NCBI RefSeq assembly: GCF_032594355.1
Contig: NZ_CP131061.1
Span: forward strand, 186,001-250,000
DNA length: 64,000 nt
Origin: Methanolapillus ohkumae
GTDB taxonomy: Archaea; Halobacteriota; Methanosarcinia; Methanosarcinales; Methanosarcinaceae
Reading direction: 5' to 3'
The notes beneath the pieces were generated by a model, which searched no databases, had not been told where the DNA came from, and worked only from the letters and a program-made list of their open reading frames with translations. Position 1 is the first letter of the stretch; each line of letters begins with the position of its first letter. Below, one piece after another: positions 34,978 to 43,762 of the stretch. A program made the position numbers and the translations under genes.

Positions 34978-36459
34978 ATGAGCTTCAGGAGTGTTTTGGA
35001 ACCTTTTTTTAGCAGGTTACCCTCTGTCGCCAGACCTGAAAAACAAGTTTTGTTTAAAAACAAAGTAATGTGGACGATTGCGATTCTTGCACTTTACTTT
35101 GTTTTGTCAAACGTTCCCTTGTTTGGTATGTCGGCCGAATCGATCGATTTATTTGCGCAATACCGTGCCTTTTTCGCGGGGGCCACCGGTTCATTGATTG
35201 TTCTCGGTATCGGTCCGATTGTGACGGCTTCCATCATTTTGCAGTTACTCGTCGGCGGCGACATTATTCATTTGGATCTTTCCGATCCCAAAGACCAAGC
35301 CTACTTCCAAGGCGCTCAAAAATTCCTTGTCTTTGTGATGATTGTTCTCGAAACGCTTCCGCAATTATTCGGATATATCAAGCCCGATCCGGCATTGGCC
35401 GCAACACTGGGTGTTGACCTCTGGGTCGTTACAGCTTTCTTGTTCATTCAGATTTGTATCGGCGGCATCCTCATTATGTTCATGGACGAAGTGGTGTCCA
35501 AATGGGGTATCGGCTCCGGTATCAGTCTTTTCATCGTCGCGGGAGTTTCCCAGCAGATTGTCACCGGTTTAATCAACTGGCTGCCGGGCTCGGACGGTTT
35601 GGCCATCGGTATTATTCCGAAATGGTTCCAATTAATTACAAGCGGTGAACTTGGCGCACTCTTTTCCAGTTCGACCGGCATTATGTATCTTCTCATCAAT
35701 GCGGGAATTTTGGCATTAATCTCTACGATTGCGATTTTCATCATCGTCGTTTACGTGGAAAGTGTCCGGATTGAAATTCCGCTCGCCCACACCTCTGTTC
35801 GCGGCGCCCGCGGAAAATTCCCGGTCAAATTGATTTATGCGTCCGTTCTCCCGATGATTTTGGTACGTGCCCTTCAAGCCAACATTCAGTTGGTCGGCGT
35901 TCTTTTAGCCGGCCGAGGAATTACGATTCTTGGAGAATATTCCGGCGCAACGCCGGTGAACGGCATTATGTATTACTTATCCGCCATTAACAGCCCGTCG
36001 GACTGGATTCCGACTTATGTGCAGCAACATTTTGCAACCCTCGGATATCCGGCGCCGGCCACCTGGCAAATCGGACTTCACGTGGGAGTCGACGCGTTTT
36101 TGTTGATTGCGGGCGGTATTATCTTTGCTCTGTTCTGGATTGAAACAACCGGAATGGGGGCCAAACAAACGGCCAAAAAGATTTACAATTCCGGTATGCA
36201 GGTTCCGGGATTCAGAAACAGCATCGCGTCCATTGAAAAATATATGCAACGCTACATCCCCAAAGTCACCGTCATCGGTGGAGCTTTCATTGGCGCGCTT
36301 ACGCTTTTTGCCAGTTTGCTCGGAACGGTCGGTGGCGCCGGCGGAACAGGACTTTTATTAACGGTCAGCATTGTTTACCGTTTGTATGAAGATTTAGCCT
36401 CCGAACAAATGATGGAAATGCATCCGATGCTTCGGTCTTTCCTTGGAAAAGACGATTAA
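34978..36459 (+). CDS. secY: Preprotein translocase subunit SecY
   Basis: Central channel of the Sec translocon in the cytoplasmic membrane, 493 residues with about ten transmembrane helices, typical for archaea. Recognisable parts are the N-terminal RPEKQVLFKNKVMWTI, the plug/pore region, the conserved cytoplasmic loop with RIEIPLAH and RGKFPVKLIYASVLPMIL, and the end YRLYEDLASEQMMEMHPMLR. AAGGTG lies about ten bases before the ATG. It serves export of the surface proteins in this window and membrane insertion with the DUF106 protein downstream. Confidence 0.97.
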   Translation: MSFRSVLEPFFSRLPSVARPEKQVLFKNKVMWTIAILALYFVLSNVPLFGMSAESIDLFAQYRAFFAGATGSLIVLGIGPIVTASIILQLLVGGDIIHLDLSDPKDQAYFQGAQKFLVFVMIVLETLPQLFGYIKPDPALAATLGVDLWVVTAFLFIQICIGGILIMFMDEVVSKWGIGSGISLFIVAGVSQQIVTGLINWLPGSDGLAIGIIPKWFQLITSGELGALFSSSTGIMYLLINAGILALISTIAIFIIVVYVESVRIEIPLAHTSVRGARGKFPVKLIYASVLPMILVRALQANIQLVGVLLAGRGITILGEYSGATPVNGIMYYLSAINSPSDWIPTYVQQHFATLGYPAPATWQIGLHVGVDAFLLIAGGIIFALFWIETTGMGAKQTAKKIYNSGMQVPGFRNSIASIEKYMQRYIPKVTVIGGAFIGALTLFASLLGTVGGAGGTGLLLTVSIVYRLYEDLASEQMMEMHPMLRSFLGKDD

Positions 36460-36493
36460 CGTCTTTTCTTTTTTAAATTTTTAAAAAATAATT

Positions 36494-36516
36494 GGCGTTG
36501 ATAACAACGCCTTTTT
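36494..36516 (+). terminator. secY terminator
   Basis: GGCGTTG-ATAA-CAACGCC is a perfect 7-bp stem with a four-base loop and a following T-run. It is 34 bases past the secY stop. Confidence 0.8.
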
Positions 36517-36538
36517 CATTTCTTTTTTTTTGTTTGAT

Positions 36539-36585
36539 GGCCGCCACGCGCATTACAGCTGCATTCGGTTTTTTTCAAAAAACAG
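36539..36585 (+). repeat. Dispersed intergenic repeat, copy C
   Basis: GGCCGCCACGCGCATTACAG, then CTGCATTCGG and T/A-rich sequence. It is the most diverged copy. It lies 80 bases past secY, just after its terminator, in the same orientation. Confidence 0.5.
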
Positions 36586-36783
36586 AAATGATGGAGTGAA
36601 ATGCTTTATTTTTTAATTTATTCACTCTTTATTTTTTGCTTTTATTTTCCATCTTGTTCCAAAACTTTCAGAATAGTTTTCATTCTATTGATCTTGAATT
36701 TTTATTTTTTAAGTCCGATGACCCGGCTTTTTAAAATTTTAATTATGGGGCACCACTTATTCTTTTTTCTTAAAACCTTCAAA

Positions 36784-37025
36784 TTTATATATTATTTGCT
36801 TTATTTTTAAAATTATATATTAATCGGAGGTGATATGAAAAACAGAGAAAAGTAATTGTTTCAATTCAGTAAACTACAGTTTGAATAATATTTAAAAAAC
36901 GGTATACGAGTCAACCAATCAAAAAACGAACAAATCTGCCATAAGATTCAAGAAGTTCTTATGTGAAACCTCTTTTGTATCTTAAAAACAGAAAAAATGA
37001 GGAGCCATGTCCCTTATGGCTCCTC
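36784..37025 (+). other. Small transcribed locus with a six-codon reading frame
   Basis: TATA-like TTTATATATT (about 36784) and AATTATATATT (about 36811) precede a near-perfect ribosome-binding site CGGAGGTGAT and ATG 36835. The frame then ends after MKNREK. The same frame, read past TAA, TAA and TGA, gives a protein-like stretch IRVNQSKNEQICHKIQEVL. A perfect 10-bp hairpin (GAGGAGCCAT / ATGGCTCCTC, 36999-37025) closes the unit. It is either the remains of a small gene or a small RNA with a leader peptide. Similar signals precede the two tiny genes just downstream. Confidence 0.45.
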
Positions 37026-37210
37026 TAATTTCTATCTTTCGGCCGGACTTTTATTTCATAATTTTGATTTTCGATCATTTCCATTATTTTTCAGTTTTTC
37101 ATTACTTTTCATTTTTTCATATTTTTTCCTTTTTTTATTCAGATTTGTTTTATTTCTGCTTTCCATCTTTTTGATTGGCATTTGTTTATAGCTTATTTTT
37201 TAACCACAAA

Positions 37211-37257
37211 TTTATATATATTAAATATATTATTATTTTTATATTTTAAAGGGGGTG
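37211..37257 (+). promoter_or_regulatory. Strong promoter and ribosome-binding site of the first tiny basic protein
   Basis: TATA element TTTATATATA at 37211-37220 and GGGGGTGAAT at 37251-37260, with ATG at 37266. The calculated leader is only about 20 bases. The strength of both signals suggests high expression. Confidence 0.6.
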
Positions 37258-37265
37258 AATTGAAA

Positions 37266-37367
37266 ATGGCAATGAATCAACGCACAGACGCCAAAGGCGC
37301 AAGTACCACATCCAAAAAACCGGCAGACCCTAAGAAAAGTCCGGCTGCTCCGGCAAAGAAAAAATAA
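37266..37367 (+). CDS. Tiny basic protein, 33 residues
   Basis: Lys-, Ala- and Pro-rich peptide beginning MAMNQRTDAKGAS and ending in KKK. It is probably cytoplasmic and unstructured; no family is known to me. The start shares the MAxNQRxD pattern with the protein at 37556, and both have strong ribosome-binding sites and private terminators, so they are paralogues and likely expressed. A nucleic-acid or ribosome-associated role would suit the charge and the position beside secY, but that is a guess. Confidence 0.6.
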   Translation: MAMNQRTDAKGASTTSKKPADPKKSPAAPAKKK

Positions 37368-37395
37368 TCCGGATTCATGATTACTATTTTTTCAA

Positions 37396-37425
37396 ATCCG
37401 GCTGCCTGGTTTTTGGTTGCCGGAT
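37396..37425 (+). terminator. Terminator of the first tiny gene
   Basis: ATCCGGC / GCCGGAT stem followed by CATTTTTTATTTTTT. A second, weaker stem with TCCGGATT overlaps upstream. Confidence 0.65.
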
Positions 37426-37555
37426 CATTTTTTATTTTTTATTTCTTTTTTAAATTCTTTTTTTATTTTTTTTGATTTAATTTGTCGCCTATTTTTAACA
37501 ATAAATATATAATCCACTAACACGGTTGGTATTATTACAGGAGGTGAATCGAAAA

Positions 37556-37672
37556 ATGGCAACCAACCAACGCGCAGACTCCAAAAATCCAAACAACGCT
37601 TCCAACAAAGCAACTGTGGACAACCGAGCTAATCAAAAAAACCCGAACAATGCGGCAACAAAGAAAAAATAA
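37556..37672 (+). CDS. Tiny basic Asn-rich protein, 38 residues
   Basis: Paralogue of the 37266 product. It begins MATNQRADSKNPNNAS, contains a second, similar segment (NRANQKNPNNAATKKK) and so looks like an internal duplication of an NQRADxKNPNNA unit. TATA-like AAATATATA at about 37503 and GGAGGTGAATC before the ATG support expression. I recall similar NPNN-repeat mini-proteins from other organisms, always without a known function. Confidence 0.6.
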   Translation: MATNQRADSKNPNNASNKATVDNRANQKNPNNAATKKK

Positions 37673-37699
37673 CGATGTCTCTTTCCTTTGATTTTTTAA

Positions 37700-37728
37700 A
37701 ATCCGGTGGTTTAAAGTAACCGCCGGAT
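37700..37728 (+). terminator. Terminator of the second tiny gene
   Basis: A 12-bp stem (AATCCGGTGGTT / AACCGCCGGATT with one G-T pair) and a six-base loop, 28 bases past the stop. Confidence 0.75.
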
Positions 37729-37953
37729 TCAAATTTATTATTTTCTGTGTTTTTCAATTCTTCTGTGTTTTTCAATTTTTCCGATTCCGTTTTTTTCAAT
37801 TTTTTTGATTTTGTTTTTTTCAATTTTTATTTTATAATTTTATGATTTTTGCCTTTTCATGCAATTCTTTTTATAAGAAAATGTCAATTTGTCTATATTT
37901 CGTGATTACATATTTATGACAAATCGTTATTGTTTTTACAACAGGTGGTTATG

Positions 37954-38601
37954 ATGAACATTATTCTATTCGGTCCTCCCGGAGCTGGAAAAGGGACGCA
38001 GGCGCAAAAGTTATCCAAAGAATTCGGTATTCCTCAAGTTTCAACCGGCGACATTTTGCGTGCCAATGTCAAAGAAGGAACCCCGCTCGGCCTTGCCGCC
38101 AAAAGTTACATGGACAAAGGTGCGCTCGTTCCGGATGACGTTTTAATCGGAATTATCAAAGAACGTTTGATTCAAAAAGACTGCAAAGGCGGTTTTTTGC
38201 TCGACGGCTACCCACGCACCATCCCGCAAGCCCAGGCGCTTGATAAAATTTTGACGGAAATCGAAAAGCCGGTTGAGTGTGTAATTAATATTGTCGTTCC
38301 GGAAAAAGACCTGGTCGAACGTATTTCCGGACGATGGATGTCCGCGTGCGGCGCCAGCTATCACATCCAATTCAACCCGCCCAAAAAAGCCGGTGTCTGT
38401 GATGTCTGTGGCGACCAATTGTATCAACGAACGGACGACACGGCGGAAGCAGTCACCCAACGCCTGAAAGCTTATCAATCTCAAACAGCGCCTCTCGTGG
38501 ACTATTATCAAAAGAAAGGCATTTTAAAAGATGTGGACGGAACAAAGGATATCGATGTTGTTTTTGGTGAAATCAAAAAACTCGTCCATAAATTCAAATA
38601 A
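37954..38601 (+). CDS. adk: Adenylate kinase, bacterial type with zinc-lid remnant
   Basis: Converts AMP and ATP to two ADP. The 215-residue long form has Walker A GPPGAGKGT at residues 7-15, the AMP-binding STGDILRANV and GYPRTIPQAQ, and a LID domain. This is the bacterial-type enzyme known from Methanosarcina, not the short archaeal one. The LID has CGASYH and later CDVCG, but the first position of the expected zinc quartet reads Ser (WMSACG), so one ligand seems lost. Two ATGs lie together (37951 and 37954); 37954 has the better spacing to AGGTGG. It lies between the tiny proteins and the DUF106 gene. Confidence 0.93.
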   Translation: MNIILFGPPGAGKGTQAQKLSKEFGIPQVSTGDILRANVKEGTPLGLAAKSYMDKGALVPDDVLIGIIKERLIQKDCKGGFLLDGYPRTIPQAQALDKILTEIEKPVECVINIVVPEKDLVERISGRWMSACGASYHIQFNPPKKAGVCDVCGDQLYQRTDDTAEAVTQRLKAYQSQTAPLVDYYQKKGILKDVDGTKDIDVVFGEIKKLVHKFK

Positions 38602-38696
38602 AGAAAGAATCTTTTAAATTTTCAGATTAACCTTTACGAATTGTTTTAAAATCACTATCAATCATCTATCCAATAATCAATATCAAAGGGATCGTT

Positions 38697-39317
38697 TTGG
38701 AAAAAACACAAAGTATCAAAGATATCATCAGTAAAGCGGTGCTGGTGGTGGGTATTTTCTTATTCATCGGCGTGATGTTTCAGAGTGTCCGCGACGGCAT
38801 CGGTCAAGTAATGGATGTTATTATGTCTCCCGTCCTTCTTTTGGTTGGGGAGTCCAACTTCTTTTTGCTTTTATCGGCCATGGCCATCATTACCGCCATT
38901 TATTCTTCCCTCATTCAGAAGTATTTGGTGGACCAAAATCAAATGCGTGACTTCCAAGAACGCATGAAGGTTTACCAAAGAGACATGAAAGAAGCTCAAA
39001 AGACACAAAACACCTATTTGCTCAAAAAGCTCGAAGAACAGCAAGCCGGCATGATGGAAGAGCAAATGAACATGATGAAACAGCAATTTAAGCCAATGTT
39101 TTACATCGTGATTATCTCACTCCCGCTTTTGATGTGGGCGTATTACTACATTGGCGGGCATCCGGATGCCACACTGGTTTTTCCATTTTGGGGAACTCAG
39201 TTTTTGAGTGACAAATTGTTTATTTTCACCTACTGGCTCTATTGGTATATTCTCTCTTCCTTTGCGTTCAGCCAAGTCCTGCGTAAATTTATGAATATTA
39301 CAACAGCCGGCGCATAA
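38697..39317 (+). CDS. DUF106 (EMC3/TMCO1-like, YidC superfamily) membrane protein
   Basis: A 206-residue membrane protein of the Oxa1 superfamily, believed to help insert membrane proteins beside SecY. A first helix at residues 14-32, a second at about 48-75, a charged coiled-coil loop (RDFQERMKVYQRDMKEAQK), and two C-terminal helices are visible. The order secY-adk-DUF106-cmk is typical in euryarchaea. The start codon is TTG, preceded by AAAGGG; no ATG lies nearby in frame. Confidence 0.88.
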   Translation: MEKTQSIKDIISKAVLVVGIFLFIGVMFQSVRDGIGQVMDVIMSPVLLLVGESNFFLLLSAMAIITAIYSSLIQKYLVDQNQMRDFQERMKVYQRDMKEAQKTQNTYLLKKLEEQQAGMMEEQMNMMKQQFKPMFYIVIISLPLLMWAYYYIGGHPDATLVFPFWGTQFLSDKLFIFTYWLYWYILSSFAFSQVLRKFMNITTAGA

Positions 39318-39351
39318 CTATTGTGAATCAAAAGAGGATAATGAGACAGTT

Positions 39352-39894
39352 ATGCTTATTACAATCAGCGGTCTTCCGGGAACCGGCACGACGACGGTTT
39401 CCAAAATATTAAAAGAGCGTTCCGGTATGGATTTTATTTCTTCCGGCGAGATCTTTCGGGGTCTTGCGGAAGAGATGAAAATGTCTCTTGCCGAATTTGG
39501 AAAATTTGCCGAGTCCGACCCGTCGGTGGATTTAAAAATTGACCGGCGCCAGCAGGATTTATCTCAGACACGTGACAATCTGATTTTGGAAGGGCGGCTG
39601 GCCGGTTACATGTCGGTGGACGTTCCTCCGGGAAAACCGGTTCTTCGGATTTGTTTAAAGGCACCGATTGAAACCCGGGTCCGGCGGATTATGACACGGG
39701 AAGGCACCTCTTCTTTTAAATTTGAAATGGACAAAACGATGACGCGGGAAGCCTCCGAAAGCATCCGATATAAAAATTACTACAAAATCGACCTCAATGA
39801 TATGTCCATTTATGATTTGGTGATTGATACGAACCGCCTGTCTCCGGAAATCATTGCCGATATTATTTTAACGGCGGCAGATGAACTGAAATAA
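39352..39894 (+). CDS. cmk: Cytidylate kinase
   Basis: Phosphorylates CMP and dCMP. The 180-residue archaeal form has the P-loop GLPGTGTTT at residues 7-15, the ISSGEIFRGLAEEM segment binding CMP, and LILEGRLAGYM. The final helix with DLVIDTNRLSPE is typical. It is co-directional with adk and DUF106. In related genomes rpl14e and truB follow; here the run stops and T-rich sequence begins. Confidence 0.93.
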   Translation: MLITISGLPGTGTTTVSKILKERSGMDFISSGEIFRGLAEEMKMSLAEFGKFAESDPSVDLKIDRRQQDLSQTRDNLILEGRLAGYMSVDVPPGKPVLRICLKAPIETRVRRIMTREGTSSFKFEMDKTMTREASESIRYKNYYKIDLNDMSIYDLVIDTNRLSPEIIADIILTAADELK

Positions 39895-40078
39895 AATATT
39901 TATTTCTTTTGTTTCTCTTTTTCATTTTTTGGTTTTTCTCCTTCATCTTTTTTTTCTTTTTATTTTAGTTTTTTCTCCTTTTCCTCTTTTTTTTTACCAA
40001 AAAACATTATATAATTAAATTCCAATTTATTCATGGAGCAGCATTCTTTTCAAAAAAGCTGTGACAGGGGAAAATAAA

Positions 40079-40402
40079 ATGATCAAAAAAATATTGCCTG
40101 TTTTCGCATTATTCGTCCTTCTTGTTGGGGTGACCGCCGCCGGTTGTATGGGCGATAAAGTCGTCGGAACATGGGACGGACAAAAGACAAAAGCCATTGC
40201 GACCTTTTCGGACGATAAAACATACACCATCTCCGCAGGACTCGTTGAATTCTCCGGAACATGGAGCAAAGATGGATCGGAATATATCCTTTATTCAAAC
40301 GATACAAAAATCGGAACCGCGATCTTTGTTAACAAAGATCTCCGCATCACAATCGGCTCAGGTATTTTGTCCATCACGGATGATTTCGTCAAAAGATCTT
40401 AA
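40079..40402 (+). CDS. Small putative lipoprotein
   Basis: A 107-residue protein. A hydrophobic signal segment ends in TAAGC, a lipobox-like site with the Cys at about residue 23. The rest is a small beta-rich domain (VVGTWDGQKTKAIATFSDDKTY, then FSGTWSKDGSEYILYS) that looks like a lipocalin-like or DUF-type beta sandwich. The function is unknown and it probably sits outside the membrane. CAGGGGAAAA precedes ATG 40079; a TATA-like TTATATAATT is at about 40008. Confidence 0.7.
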   Translation: MIKKILPVFALFVLLVGVTAAGCMGDKVVGTWDGQKTKAIATFSDDKTYTISAGLVEFSGTWSKDGSEYILYSNDTKIGTAIFVNKDLRITIGSGILSITDDFVKRS

Positions 40403-40518
40403 CTTATCAAAATTAAATCCTTAAAAATTGAGTCAAATCGGCTCAATTTTTCATTTTTTTTCCGGTTTTGTTTTTTCGCGTCGGTTTTAAAATTTAAAAA
40501 TCAGTCGGTTGTACGTTT

Positions 40519-41307
40519 TTATTTGACCGCATAAAATCCGGCTTCCAAATATGAATACCAAAACAATTCCACGGTTTTAAATCCCGCGTCTTTGAGCATA
40601 TCCATGTGTTGCGCGACCGTAATCGGAAAATATTCTTTTCCATAGCGGTTTTTGTAGTTCTCAATGTCCTTCTCATTTTTGCCGGAATCGGCTTGAAAAT
40701 TTGCAACCATCCGCTGACCGATTTCTTTTCCTAAAGTTGTCACAGGAGCTGTGTGTTCAAAAGTAATGTAAATTCCGCCGGACGTAAGCAGCCGGAAACA
40801 GTTTTCGGCGGCAACAATCCGCTCCTCTTGAGATAAATAGTGATGAGACAATACAGCGGTGACGATGTCAAACAGCTGCCCGGAAAAAGTCCGGATGGGG
40901 TCCAATTGATTGGTTTTGAGGTTGACAAATCTAAAATCCATTTCAAAATTCGGTTCAGATTCCGCCGGCAACAATTTCTGTTTCGCGATCTGCAACATTT
41001 CAACAGACGGATCCGCAAGCGTAAATTTACAATCCGGATAGATCGTTCTCGCTTTTAAAATCAAGTTTCCGGTCCCGCAACCGGTATCCAGCCATCGGGC
41101 CGGAAATAAAATGTTATCGTCCGCTTTTCTTTTTTCTTTTGCGTAAGCGGCAGCCAATTGAATGGTTTGACAATGAAACAAATCATAATTTGGAACGGTG
41201 ACACGGACATTTGTATCATACCCAAGAGCCGGCGGCGCTTTTCCAGGAGAGTCTTTCTCAGGCAGGCTCTTTTTTGTGTCTTCACATTTTTGTTCCTTTT
41301 GTGTCAT
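40519..41307 (-). CDS. Class I SAM-dependent methyltransferase
   Basis: A 262-residue protein. The SAM-binding motif I is WLDTGCGTGNL at about residue 88, the acidic motif II is FTLADPSVEML, and motif post-II includes FDIVTAVLSHHYLS. The overall layout resembles trans-aconitate/ubiquinone-type small-molecule methyltransferases. The substrate cannot be told. ATG 41307 was chosen over the longer open frame because the region before it overlaps the neighbouring gene. It lies five bases from the 41313-41615 gene on the same strand, so the two form an operon. Confidence 0.8.
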   Translation of the reverse strand: MTQKEQKCEDTKKSLPEKDSPGKAPPALGYDTNVRVTVPNYDLFHCQTIQLAAAYAKEKRKADDNILFPARWLDTGCGTGNLILKARTIYPDCKFTLADPSVEMLQIAKQKLLPAESEPNFEMDFRFVNLKTNQLDPIRTFSGQLFDIVTAVLSHHYLSQEERIVAAENCFRLLTSGGIYITFEHTAPVTTLGKEIGQRMVANFQADSGKNEKDIENYKNRYGKEYFPITVAQHMDMLKDAGFKTVELFWYSYLEAGFYAVK

Positions 41308-41312
41308 TGGAA

Positions 41313-41615
41313 TCACTTGATTTTTTCGAAATTGTTTTGAATAAAATCTTCCCGCAGCAATGTGATATCTTTGTGGCAATTTTCAATTTGCAACGCAAAA
41401 ATTCCAAAACAAGGCTTTACATATTGAAAAAATAGGTTTCCGCCGGAAAAACCGACCGGAAACGGCCTTGATCCTTTGAGCATAATTCCTTTGATTTGAT
41501 AACCGCCCGGAATCAAATAAACCTCATCGGAAACATCCGTGATGAGTTTTTTGCAATCGGAAAGAGTCATCTCATTTCCGATAATGATGCAGTTGGTGTT
41601 TTTGATACAAACCAT
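41313..41615 (-). CDS. Hypothetical 100-residue protein, operon partner of the methyltransferase
   Basis: No family recognised. It begins MVCIKNTNCIIIGNEMTLSD and is a mixed alpha/beta sequence rich in Cys and Ile with no membrane segment. GGATGAG before ATG 41615 is the likely ribosome-binding site; an earlier in-frame ATG at 41627 overlaps that signal. It is immediately upstream of the methyltransferase gene and may supply its substrate or regulation. Confidence 0.6.
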   Translation of the reverse strand: MVCIKNTNCIIIGNEMTLSDCKKLITDVSDEVYLIPGGYQIKGIMLKGSRPFPVGFSGGNLFFQYVKPCFGIFALQIENCHKDITLLREDFIQNNFEKIK

Positions 41616-41639
41616 AAAAACTCTCATCCGGATTTGATT

Positions 41640-41715
41640 TTTAATTCATATTCACTCAAATGATTTTTTAATTTATCTTCACTCAAATGATTTTTTAATT
41701 CATATCTCACTCAAA
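41640..41715. repeat. Tandem repeat of about 27 bases, three copies
   Basis: TTCACTCAAATGATTTTTTA with AATT-CAT spacers is repeated three times, the last shortened. No gene. Confidence 0.7.
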
Positions 41716-41724
41716 TTAAAAAAC

Positions 41725-41758
41725 AAACCGGTCAAAATTTTTCAATTTCGGCCGGTTT
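41725..41758 (-). terminator. purM terminator
   Basis: Read on the minus strand: AAACCGGCC and GACCGGTTT arms around an A/T-rich loop, followed by GTTTTTT. It is 86 bases past the purM stop. Confidence 0.65.
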
Positions 41759-41843
41759 TCTTTTCTAATTTTTTCTTTTCTCGGGTTGAAATATAAGAAA
41801 AATAAGAAAAGGAAATAAGACCGGAAAAATAAGAAGAGAATAA

Positions 41844-42845
41844 TTATTCAATCGCAAGTCCTTTGACGAAAATTCCGGATGAAATCATTTTTCCGACAAC
41901 TTTTCCGCCGGTCATTCCAACAACATACGGCGCGACTTCGGGCGGAACAATAATGACAAAGCCCATGCCCATATTGAATGTTTTGTACATTTCAAGATCG
42001 CTGACCTTGCCTTGTTCTTGAAGGAATTTAAAAATCGCCGGCGGCTCAATCGGATCGGAAATGTCAAACCCAAGTTTTGTGATGCGGTGAAGCTTCAAAA
42101 GCCCGCTTCCGGTGATGTGGGCAAGTCCGTGAACTTCATATTTCCGGATGACATCGAGCACTTCCATATAAATGGCGGTCGGCGCTAAAAGGTCGTCTCC
42201 GATTGTTTTTTTGGGATCGTACGGGCAATAATCATGATAATCATAAGGAGAATCCTTGATAATTTTTCGAACCAAAGAATAGCCATTGCTGTGAACACCG
42301 GTGCTTTTTAAGCCGATAATCACATCGCCCTCTTGGATTTTTTCGCCCGTTAAAACTTCGCCTTTTTTCACAAAACCGATACAAGTTCCGGCCAAGTCAA
42401 ATCCTTTGATGATATCGGGAAGTGTTGCGGTTTCACCGCCCACAATCGACATCCGGGAAATTTCGGCGCCTTTGGCCAAACCTTCTCCGACCTCGGCGGC
42501 AAATCCGGGTTTGTGTTTTTCAAGTGCCAAATAATCCACAAAAGCAACCGGTTCGGCACCAATCGCAAGTAAATCATTGACATTCATCGCAATACAGTCG
42601 ATGCCAACCGTATTCCATTTGCCCATTTCATTCGCAATCAATACTTTGGAGCCGACTCCGTCGGTCGTCATCGCAATCGCATATTCTCCAAAATCAATCA
42701 GCCCGGCATAGTGACCGATTTCTGTCAGCGGCGCACCGATTCCTTCCCTCTTGTAGGTCATTTTTTTGGTCAGTGATTTAATCGTGTCTTCCTCTTGCCG
42801 AATATCCACGCCGGACGCAGCATAAGTATGTTCTTTTTCCGTCAT
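41844..42845 (-). CDS. purM: Phosphoribosylformylglycinamidine cyclo-ligase (AIR synthetase)
   Basis: Forms aminoimidazole ribotide from FGAM and ATP in purine synthesis. The 333-residue archaeal length is normal. Family features are YAASGVDIRQEEDTIKSL, GVGSKVLIANEM, GIDCIAMNVNDLLAIGAEP and SIVGGETATLPD, with a C-terminal FNMGMGFVIIVPPE. It is monocistronic here, between the methyltransferase operon and the EFR1 ferredoxin gene. Confidence 0.96.
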   Translation of the reverse strand: MTEKEHTYAASGVDIRQEEDTIKSLTKKMTYKREGIGAPLTEIGHYAGLIDFGEYAIAMTTDGVGSKVLIANEMGKWNTVGIDCIAMNVNDLLAIGAEPVAFVDYLALEKHKPGFAAEVGEGLAKGAEISRMSIVGGETATLPDIIKGFDLAGTCIGFVKKGEVLTGEKIQEGDVIIGLKSTGVHSNGYSLVRKIIKDSPYDYHDYCPYDPKKTIGDDLLAPTAIYMEVLDVIRKYEVHGLAHITGSGLLKLHRITKLGFDISDPIEPPAIFKFLQEQGKVSDLEMYKTFNMGMGFVIIVPPEVAPYVVGMTGGKVVGKMISSGIFVKGLAIE

Positions 42846-42943
42846 TTTTTTAATCTCTGAAATTTTTTAAACATAAATCTTTTTTCAAGAATGAACAGAT
42901 AAATAGAGATTCAGGGGTATTAATCCTTTTTTGTTTTCGCTTT

Positions 42944-43708
42944 TTAAGGCAAATCACGATGGCGATTGTTTGAGTTTATTATTTCGGTTGTCGAAACATC
43001 CGGGTTGCGCCAACGTTTACCGCTTTTTTCTTTTTTTAAATGAATCGCGTTTTGCGGGCAGAGATGCGCGCACGCAAGACAAGCTTCACAATGATTGCCA
43101 AATTCCACTTTATCCGCAACCGCAATATTTTTTGCCGGACAGACTTTTGCGCAAATGCCGCAGGTTGTGCATTCCTCATTGACGGTATATTTTTGAGCAT
43201 TTTTGTCGGTTCGGATGATGGCTCCCAAAATGCCGGAAATTATCCGCCATCCCCATGAGGCAGGGGTTTGATTACGTTTTCGAAGAGCAATATCCTCCGC
43301 AATTTTTGCGTTCATCTCTTCTGTTTTTTTTGCCGGCAATTTGGCGATTTCCGCATCCATCTCAAATATCGGCAGATAGTTATCAACCATAAGGATTTGA
43401 TTCGTGTAATCAAAACGGAAGCCGTTTTTTGTGGCAGTTTTTTGCAAATTAAACATGCAGGCGCCGGGAAGGTTGCCGTAAGTACCGACCGCAAAGATAT
43501 AATCGGCTTCCAGCCGGGCGTTTTCCAAAAACCGGCGTACCATTTTTGGCGGAGCGTTGCTGTAAATCGGAAAAACAATCCCAATCACATCATCCTTATA
43601 GTGCGGATTTTGGGTGTCGATGACTTGCGGAATGGCAATCAAATTACCTCCGATACGCTTTGCTACGGCCAATGAATTTCCAGTGGCGGTAAAATAAAAG
43701 GTGATCAT
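42944..43708 (-). CDS. EFR1-type flavodoxin-ferredoxin fusion
   Basis: A 254-residue protein of the EFR1 family. The N-terminal flavodoxin-like domain begins ITFYFTATGNSLAVAKRIGG, with the phosphate loop TATGNS at residues 7-12 and FPIYSNAPP. The C-terminal ferredoxin domain has two four-cysteine motifs, CTTCGICAKVCP and CEACLACAHLCP, for two [4Fe-4S] clusters. It is an electron carrier or reductase of unknown partner, common in anaerobes and methanogens. Cytoplasmic. Confidence 0.88.
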   Translation of the reverse strand: MITFYFTATGNSLAVAKRIGGNLIAIPQVIDTQNPHYKDDVIGIVFPIYSNAPPKMVRRFLENARLEADYIFAVGTYGNLPGACMFNLQKTATKNGFRFDYTNQILMVDNYLPIFEMDAEIAKLPAKKTEEMNAKIAEDIALRKRNQTPASWGWRIISGILGAIIRTDKNAQKYTVNEECTTCGICAKVCPAKNIAVADKVEFGNHCEACLACAHLCPQNAIHLKKEKSGKRWRNPDVSTTEIINSNNRHRDLP

Positions 43709-43762
43709 AAGGGTCTCTTGTTTCTTTATTTCTGCAAATTTCTTCTGTTTTTTTGGGATTGA

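Noticed and set aside
36601..36810. 69-residue Phe-rich plus-strand frame
   Set aside because: T-rich spacer after secY; composition alone explains the hydrophobic peptide.
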